DNA of 64,000 bases from contig BQKZ01000889.1 of NCBI GenBank assembly GCA_036244855.1, forward strand, positions 1 through 64,000, in the 5' to 3' direction. A program made the translations under genes and the position numbers. Source of the stretch: Temnopleurus reevesii (Eukaryota > Echinodermata > Echinoidea > Temnopleuroida > Temnopleuridae). Shown here one piece after another: positions 57,225 through 64,000 of the stretch (within the stretch, counting starts at the first letter, position 1; the number at the start of each line of letters is the position of its first letter). The notes below the pieces were generated by a model. That model ran no database searches, was not told the origin of the DNA, and was given only the letters and a program-made list of their open reading frames with translations.

Positions 57225-60150
57225 AATTGGTATCCCTTGAATACCAGTCATCCATTGTTGTTTTCCTCTGTCTACATTCTTAATAGATTTATTCATTTAA
57301 CCCTTATCCTACTACTAGCTACTGTCCCCTACAAATTCCTTTTTCTTGGTCCCTTGTCAGCTGAAGATATGAATATATTCCATTGCATGTATATATTTGT
57401 TTAGTCTATGTTCTTTTTCACATAATGAACAAATCTGTATTTTCACGGAGTGATGGGAGTCAGAGGGTCGTGTTACATGAAATGAGTTACAGATCCATTG
57501 AAACGTGTCCCCCTATAGAATAAACACGTTGTTTGATAGGATGTCCGTTGAATTGGTGCTATGTCAGAATTTTTTTGTCTTCATGCAACAATACCCTTTG
57601 GCTCCCGGCACTTCGTGAAAACACAGATGAAATAACCCAATGCAATATGAATTACTCCACCACTTCTATAAACGGTAATCCCATTTATAGCTAAATGTAT
57701 ATATACATACCCCCCCCCCCATTCGCAGTCCCGTTAAGCACATTCCCACCCTTTCCTACATACACCGTACATCTAACCATATATATCCATGATCTAACCA
57801 AAAATGCGGATGTATTTTGTACCAATACTAGCACTTTAAAGCACTTAACAACAAAATCAAATACCTTGATATATCAGTGCTCACTTTAAACAGCTTCATA
57901 ATGACCATCCCCACTTACACTGTAAATCTTAACTAGATATGAATGTATTCTGTGGTAATTGTGCCCCTTGGCACAGAGCATTAAAGTTTAACACCTTCAA
58001 TACCATGCTCACAGCTTAAACCATGTACAGTACCTCATCAAAATATTGATGTATTCTTTACCAGCACCAGCATACCACCCATTAAAACACCATCAAAACA
58101 CCTCCCGTCCTTTTACACTCCATTACCCCCACTTCTTCCAAGTTGCAACCTTAACACCCCAATTAAACACTTTGATGACCCCCTGTCCTCCCCTTACAGC
58201 ACTCCTCACACCAAGCACCAGATATCCTTTGACAGGTGCATAATAAACAAGGTCATTATCTATCTCCATTTCATATCACTAATTTGCTTCTCTACGGGTC
58301 ATCGTCACTCAGCCCAGACCATCGGTTTGATTTGTAGGAAGACCACGTGCCTATTACTCAGTCCCAATCATACATAACTATATCAGGCTAATAATAAAGA
58401 CAAGGAACATGAAATATGGAGGGTCTTATCAAGTACAAGGGCATGCAGTCACATATGTGCATTTATAGCAGACATGCCAAGAACAAGAGGTCTAATAATA
58501 AAACCAAGGTCCCAGTGGTGTCAGATCTATAGAAATACACAAATTCTTTTTTTGTAAAGTTTGCCAGGAGAAAGAGACCAAAAGTTTAAGACTAGGTATA
58601 TCCGTTAATAATGCCCAGTATATCATCCATATTTTCACGAAGTTACGGTTGCTGAAGTTTAATTCAATGAAGTCAAATAAATCCCAACATAGCAACAATT
58701 CAAAGGGCATCCAATGGAAATTCATGTTCATTTTTATAAAAGAACACATTACTTGTTTGCTTCTATCACATTGTAAAAAGAAAGAAAACTATATGAAATT
58801 TAAGATACGCTTTGTGTATGGAAGCCACTTGACTAAACTAACATTAAGTTCATTTAATTTTGTTGGCTGGCGCTTGATGTGTGTAGATGTTAGCATCAGC
58901 CATGTGTCTCCCTGTAGATCCTGTGGCATGGGTGCTGATAATCCCACTGCTGCCACCATGAAATGTAGTGGGTTTCACGATGTTTGGTTGAAAGACCATA
59001 TACACAACATAAATGAGATTCATGATGGTGGGTTGAAACTTCATAACCAATATGATATCAGTTAATATAGTAATAGTGATTTGGATGCCATGTTGAATTC
59101 ATGAATTACTAGAAATAGGCTTTCTGGATTATCTGCCATGATTTTTGTAATCTGTTCAATAAGAAGTATACTTTACATTTCTTCTTATATACACTGTGTA
59201 ATAATTTTGGTACAGACGCAAATGTGTGGCTTAGTTGTATAAGGTTTAGAAAGGAGACTTTCATGCGTGGTCACAAGATGTGCTTTATCTTCGGTCCAAA
59301 TTTTTATCTTGCTTTTAGATAATTGGAATTTCTTTGTTCACACTTTTGTAAAGCTTATATCTTGGTTAGATCTATTTCATTATAAATGTCATGCAGAGAC
59401 AATTTCATCCTTTGTTAAACGACTTGATTTGGGACTATAATTGGCAATCTGCATTAAAGAAAAGTGGAAAGTTTTGCCTTGTAAATCCGTTGGTATTATT
59501 CATATAGTTCGGACACTTATGTGTACCAAAAGCAACTAAAGGTCCTTTCACCTAAAATGGATGCTGGTAACTCAAACACCCTTACTAATTGTGCTTTTAG
59601 ACCACTAGAAAAAGAAGAATTACAGTTTTAAAAATGTAATTTAAAAATGAGCAAGACAGAAATAAGTTTCCCATCAGCTACGACTAGTTTCATATCTGAT
59701 ACAGATGAATTCCCTCCAAGTCAAGTAAACCTGTGATTTGTCTCTATTACCTTCTACAGGATCTGATTTGGTAAGTGTGCATCCTACTCTTTAATATTTA
59801 AAAATGGCCCTCTACAGTGAAAGAAATCTGGCATTATTAAAACTGATCTGTAGGAAGAGGATGTTTTTTCAGTCTTTACAAATAACAAATCAGTGCTAGA
59901 GTGTGATTTTAACTTTAAAACATTCCAAACAGTATCTCCATCATTGGTAATATCACAAACTTTCATTGCTAACTCTGAAAGATAGTTGATAACCTTTCAC
60001 ATTTGATTATAATTCTCAGCAATATGTTTCATTATATCCCTTACACTAAGATCGTTGCATTGACAGTGTACAGGCGAGAAAAATGAATAGATTTGCTAAG
60101 AAAGCTGTTTGCCATTGAATAGTACAAATAGTAATTTTTTTCCCTAGGGA
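57225..60150. other. AT-rich DNA without supported genes
   Basis: A C run is at 57709-57720. A weak ~115-135-bp recurrence (gatgtattttgtacca, gaatgtattctgtgg, gatgtattctttacca near 57807, 57938 and 58048) may be a decayed tandem repeat. A 138-codon plus-strand ORF at 58649-59065 has no recognised domain, and its 3' half (58860-59050) is only somewhat GC-richer. Confidence 0.45.
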
Positions 60151-60154
60151 AGAA

Positions 60155-60339
60155 AGTTACTATTTTCGCGCACATGCGTAGTCGGCTAAAAGAGACCTGC
60201 CCGCGCGAGAGAGACAGTGCTTTCCAGCTACACGGCATGGGAAACTTCTGGCGGGCTTCGTTCGCATGATGTGCTCAACGAGAAGACGAGCCAGAGACTG
60301 GAAAAACAATTTATCAGATTATTATCATTAAGACAAGGT
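60155..60339 (+). other. CpG-rich patch ending in a splice-donor-like site
   Basis: ttcgcgcacatgcgtagtcg, cctgcccgcgcgagagagac and ttctggcgggcttcgttcgc give a local CpG-rich segment. It runs into agacaag followed by gtaaga (GT at 60338-60339), close to the consensus donor AG/GTAAG. This would suit a 5' untranslated first exon on the plus strand. There is no ORF beyond ten codons after the ATG at 60236, and no partner exon can be seen. Confidence 0.25.
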
Positions 60340-60372
60340 AAGATTATTTAATCTGCTGCTATAGACTACATT

Positions 60373-60395
60373 ATTGTTGTTGTTGTTGTTGTTGT
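60373..60395. repeat. (TTG)n microsatellite
   Basis: Seven ttg triplets. Confidence 0.95.
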
Positions 60396-60413
60396 AAGAA
60401 GGGATATAAAAGT

Positions 60414-60547
60414 AATATACAATGACTTGATTCTCGGTACTGGCTAAAACTATTTGCACTCATGAGCATCAGATCATCAGTATGGTACTATCTGATGCTC
60501 ATTCGTGCGAATAGTTTTAACCAGAACCTCGAGAGTCATTGTATATT
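60414..60547. mobile_element. 134-bp inverted-repeat element (MITE-like hairpin)
   Basis: Arms 60414-60474 and 60490-60547 run from aatatacaatgact through ctcggtactggctaaaacta to gagcatcagat, with moderate mismatch, around a ~15-nt spacer. Nearly the whole length is stem. No ORF, no second copy in the window and no certain target-site duplication. Confidence 0.75.
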
Positions 60548-60549
60548 TC

Positions 60550-61060
60550 TATACTATAAGCATTTATTTAAAACAGGAATGAAAAAAAAACACCAAAATT
60601 TAGCATCAAAACATAACTTCTACCTTGAATCTGTTTGCGTATAACACATAAGAAATACATGTGGACTTACTACCAATGATAGTGGTAGACAATACATTCA
60701 CCACACTGTAAGCATATTGCATTCTTAGATTGCGAAACATAATATCATAATCAAATTTCAGATGAGAAATTCATATTCTTCATATTTCTTATGATTTCAA
60801 AATGATTGGAAGATTTTCAAATTTAGTCCAGGATGTGTTGGTATGAATAGATTCTCAGCCTGTGTCACTGGTAGATAGTAACACTGACAAAGACAAATCA
60901 TGTGTGAGATGAATGAAGAAGTTCATTGTGTGGCAAATGTAGCGCAATTGAGCTTGATTTGTCCCCAATACAAACTCCAATTGTGGCCCGGTTTTTCTTT
61001 CATCCAATCTAAAAGTGATCAGTAGCTCACAATAAATAACTCTAATATTGTGACAGCTTA
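60550..61060. other. No recognisable feature
   Basis: AT-rich unique DNA. Confidence 0.5.
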
Positions 61061-61064
61061 AGGC

Positions 61065-61470
61065 TCGCAATCCACCGCACTCAAACTAAACCAAATTCAT
61101 CTTGAATTGGAAAAAAGCAGGGAGCCGTAATATCTCATTTCCCTTTCTTTTTGTGTCGAGTAATGCCCCTATCAGACCCCCCTCCCATCAAACCACAAGA
61201 ACGCTAATCTTGGCCACACTCCCGTTATCAATGTTGCCTTCAATCGCCCAAAGATGGACGGGTAAATGAAGCCGCGAGCGTCAGACATAATAGAATCCAC
61301 GCTGCGCAAACACATTCACGACGAGAAATAAATATTAATAAAAGCCAATTAAGCCCCAAAATTTGGTTTTGGTAGGAATGGTGTGTGAGCGAGGGAGTGT
61401 ATTGTGGGAGAGCAATGAGATGCCGATTGTGATCCAATCATGGTAGCTGTGAAGGGAAGAATGGAAATGA
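61065..61470. promoter_or_regulatory. GC-richer complex patch, possible cis-regulatory module
   Basis: About 400 bp of non-repetitive, higher-GC sequence containing caaaccacaag (Runx-like), gctaatcttggcc, aaagatggacgg, ccgcgagcgtcag, gctgcgcaaacac and attgtgatccaatcatgg. It differs from its AT-rich surroundings and has no coding signature. Regulatory role is inference only. Confidence 0.25.
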
Positions 61471-61589
61471 AAATGCTTGATGTGATTACGCACTCACTTC
61501 ATTGTGTATGTCATCTATTGTAAGCCGCCTCTCTGCTCCCCTGAACATAGCGGCAAGTCCTTTGTTGTTCTCCACTTGCTTATATGGTA

Positions 61590-61830
61590 TCTTTTCATCA
61601 TCTTCATCTTCTCTCACACTTTCTATCCTTTTTATCTCCATCTGTCTTTCTTGTTCACTCTCTATATCCATTTATTTTCATCTATCTCTCTTACTATCTC
61701 TCTCTCTCTCTTCTATCTCTTTTTCTCTTTCTATGCCCATCAGGCTTTCTTTGTGAATTTTCATCTCTCCCTCTCTCTCTCTCACTCGCTCTCTTTCTAT
61801 AATTTTCTCTCTATCTAGCCTCATTCTGTA
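61590..61830. repeat. Pyrimidine-rich low-complexity tract
   Basis: CT-rich sequence with (CT)n runs at 61695-61712 and 61765-61795. Overlapping Ser/Leu/Phe ORFs up to 104 codons are artefacts. Confidence 0.9.
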
Positions 61831-61834
61831 TCAT

Positions 61835-62285
61835 TCTTTTCCCTCCATCTTGCGTTCTCTATTGTCTTTTTCTCGTCATATGTTCTTTTTTATCTCATTT
61901 TCTGTCATTATTGTTCTCATTTATCTTCATATTTCTCTTTTTATTATTTCTTCTAATTTATCCCCAACTCTCATTTTCGGACATGATTTCCCATCCATCC
62001 TAACATTCCTCCATATATCCATCCTCGTTGCCACCTCTTTTCACCTTTACATTCCATCTTTTCATAATTTATAATCTCTTCATTATTTTCATAACATCAT
62101 TTAATATTCAACACTATGAAGTATATGAAGTGGGTATTAATGTACATTATGAAGACTAATCGTAATCGATGTCCGAGATTTTTTTTTTCACTCTCTGTTT
62201 TTGAATGTTTCTTTTAATTAAGTGTTTTAATTATGTATCTATTATGTATCTTGTATTTTTATATTGTATGTTTGTATGTATTTTG
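61835..62285. other. T-rich DNA without supported genes
   Basis: T/C-biased, then AT-rich. Nothing else that I can support. Confidence 0.6.
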
Positions 62286-62289
62286 TATT

Positions 62290-62396
62290 TTTTATTTTTT
62301 AATTGTATTCAGGGCCCCTTGGTAGATCAATTTCATTATTGAAAGGGCTACCCTGTATAAAGAAGACCTAATAAATAGATATAAATAAATAAAGAC
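62290..62396 (+). mobile_element. LINE-type 3' end fragment
   Basis: attgtattcagggccccttg, ggctaccctgtataaagaag and an atataaataaataaag tail. Same family as the minus-strand piece at 38370-38462. Only the terminal ~100 bp is present. Confidence 0.6.
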
Positions 62397-62399
62397 TTT

Positions 62400-63650
62400 G
62401 AGCAGTATCACATGAAATGCAACAAGATCAAGTATCCTTCTTGTCAATTGATTTGCTTCTACAAAATTCCGAAAGAGCAAAATTAATTTATGCACATTAC
62501 ATGTGAAAGGAATCAGTAGTGAAGAGCAGAGTTGTTATAATAGATCAACTGGTATTTAATCTAGTACGAAGGTCTAGTAAGGTATCAAGTAACATTATCA
62601 TGAAGGTAGTCAGCATTAATGTGAAAATTATGTCGCTGGATCATAATTTCGGACGATAATCCCGGGACATCTTTCAGCAGTGAAGCAATGTTTCACTCAA
62701 TTGTTATAATTAACATGAATGAATCATAGCTCATTAATCTGATATCGGTATGAATGGTCATGATGATGTCTCCTTCACCCCCCCCCCCCATAACCATCTC
62801 TCTCGAGAGAGAGGGAGCTAAGCTGAAATCCTATGATTATTAATTCTACCTACCTACACGGAATGTTTCAACGAGTGATACCAATGAGTGATAAATTCAA
62901 TCGTAAGCTCCCATAACTGTCCGATTTAATTAATTGCCTTTGTGTTTGTTCCTCCATGCTACCATTGTCTACAACTGACTTCATGTCTTAGTAGTTGTGC
63001 AAACAAGCCGAGAATTCCCTTCGTTTCTCTCATCTCACTGCACTCATCTACTCGCTGGCGTTTCATTAAAATTCAACTTGTTAGGGGCAGAGGCTCTTGT
63101 CTTAGGTGCTTAATGCTGGAACATCGGTTTGAGATTACATTTTAACAAGTAGTCAAGTCTTTGCACGCGGCTGTAAAAAAAAGCGCTGCCTCATAATTTG
63201 CTTTTATTATGTCCAATAAAAGTGGGGATTGCAAATGTATTCTAAATTTATTCTCTCAAGGTTGTTCATGACTAGTATCATCCATGGTTATAAGCTTTTC
63301 TGATATATCAGAAGTTTGGTACGTCCTTCATTTGTTGATCTCATTTAAATTAAATATTTAAATGGTGAAAATATGAATATATCGAGGAAAAATTGATTGT
63401 TACTCCAGTTCCATGATAAAAAGATGTTTCTTCTGAAAAGGCTGTAAAAATTGCACAGATAAGAATTAAAGAAATTAATTGTTGTTGTTTATTTATGGTA
63501 GATTAAACCCCTGATTTTCACAAAGTATAAAAAACATGTATGACTAAGTAAATAAAAAAAAATATATTTTGAACTAAGAAATATGACTTATACCATTATG
63601 AAGGACCAAAAACATGGAATGAAAAGATTTAATGCTTTTTGAAATTTTAG
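62400..63650. other. Unique DNA with short runs
   Basis: A poly-C run at 62779-62789 followed by a tctctcgagagaga palindrome (62799-62812). The patch 62600-62760 is complex with homeodomain-like words (cattaatgtg, tcattaatctgat). No supported gene. Confidence 0.4.
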
Positions 63651-63699
63651 ATTTGGGTTAAATATCGCTGCAGACCCATCCCAGTATGGATTCAACCAC

Positions 63700-63955
63700 T
63701 GCCACCACAGTGTTGACGTTCTGTCAAATGCCGGAAATTGCTGTGAATTTTCCCATCAAAGTCATGACTGCTTTCTCTCTTGTTGCAGTGCACCTCACAG
63801 ATTGAGGCTTTCAGCCCTTTTTCAGACCACCAATACTTCTAGTATAATTTCTACATGGTATGGACCCCTTTGAAAACCAGCCTGTAGGCTGAATAGGGCA
63901 ATCCAACCTATGAATGGTGAATAAATAAATAAATAAAATAAATAAAAAAATAAAA
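63700..63955 (+). mobile_element. Probable LINE 3' end with (AAAT)n tail
   Basis: ggtatggacccctttgaaaa, gcctgtaggctgaatagggc and a gaataaataaataaat tail (63921-63952) follow a non-AT-rich stretch. The layout resembles the terminal part of a non-LTR retrotransposon. No polymerase motif is left. Confidence 0.5.
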
Positions 63956-64000
63956 CATGATGAATACATAGCAATTAGATATGAAGCAATGCAATGGACA

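Noticed and set aside
57084..57296. 70-codon minus-strand ORF across the SINE head
   Set aside because: The peptide is the translated tRNA-like head of a family A SINE. Similar strings arise wherever this SINE occurs.
58649..59065. 138-codon plus-strand ORF with several Cys and His
   Set aside because: The Cys/His spacing fits no zinc-binding family that I know, and the other strand is open too. Treated as chance.
1..64000. An undescribed multi-gene defence, biosynthetic or secretion system
   Set aside because: No coding sequence of any such kind could be supported. The unexplained structure is repeat- and element-derived.

Overview
This looks like a non-coding stretch of an animal nuclear genome. 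It is AT-rich by eye, carries many microsatellites, tRNA-derived SINEs, 5'-truncated non-LTR retrotransposon ends and short inverted-repeat DNA elements, and has no open reading frame that I would defend as a gene. A marine invertebrate is the best guess. The SINE and MITE content, and single-N contig joins next to near-duplicate sequence (as in assemblies of very polymorphic animals), would fit an echinoderm such as a sea urchin. No gene here proves that, and a hemichordate, amphioxus or mollusc cannot be excluded. There are no bacterial-type operons, CRISPR arrays, rRNA genes or intact tRNA genes.

Layout. 0-5 kb: a 200-bp-spaced duplication, two SINEs of one family (family A), a 160-bp tandem duplication, then unique AT-rich DNA. 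5.1-7.0 kb: a five-unit tandem array in which three units carry a perfect 31-bp-arm hairpin. 7.2-7.8 kb: pyrimidine-rich simple sequence. 11.7-12.0 kb: a (GAT)n tract. 13-18.3 kb: diverged tandem duplications, a LINE 3' end and an ~85-bp minisatellite-like array. 19-24 kb: two inverted-repeat elements, a structured GC-rich patch and a 94-bp tandem duplication. 28.7-29.1 kb: a GC/CpG-rich island. 29.3-32.8 kb: diverged tandem repeats and a cluster of inverted repeats. 33.2-34.2 kb: a ~1.07-kb element with terminal inverted repeats and TTAA-like flanks.

35-43 kb is the densest mobile-element zone. It holds family A SINEs, a second tRNA-derived SINE (family B), three of four copies of a ~170-bp MITE, LINE ends, an exact 20-bp triplicate, a likely assembly duplication, and a 267-bp foldback element inside a SINE. 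That foldback has the same termini as the hairpins at 5-6.6 kb. 45.2-45.7 kb: a Helentron-associated-like element with internal repeats. 46.4-47.8 kb: a duplicated segment with an N at the end of its first copy. 48.0-48.5 and 53.2-53.5 kb: large microsatellites. 55.1-55.3 kb: a short element whose inverted ends are built of direct subrepeats. 55.87-55.96 kb: assembly gap. 56.5-57.2 kb: a repeat array interrupted by a SINE with a target-site duplication. 60.2-60.5 kb: a GC-rich patch ending in a splice-donor-like site, then a 134-bp inverted repeat. 61-64 kb: a GC-richer patch, simple sequence and two LINE 3' ends.

Interpretation. The window is probably intergenic or intronic. Several CpG-richer, complex patches (28.7, 46.6, 49.0, 60.2 and 61.1 kb) could be cis-regulatory modules or untranslated exons, but this cannot be shown from one sequence. 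I found no undescribed multi-gene system. The most informative signals are the foldback family, with long and collapsed forms and one array unit lacking the hairpin, and the nested MITE, SINE and LINE insertions.
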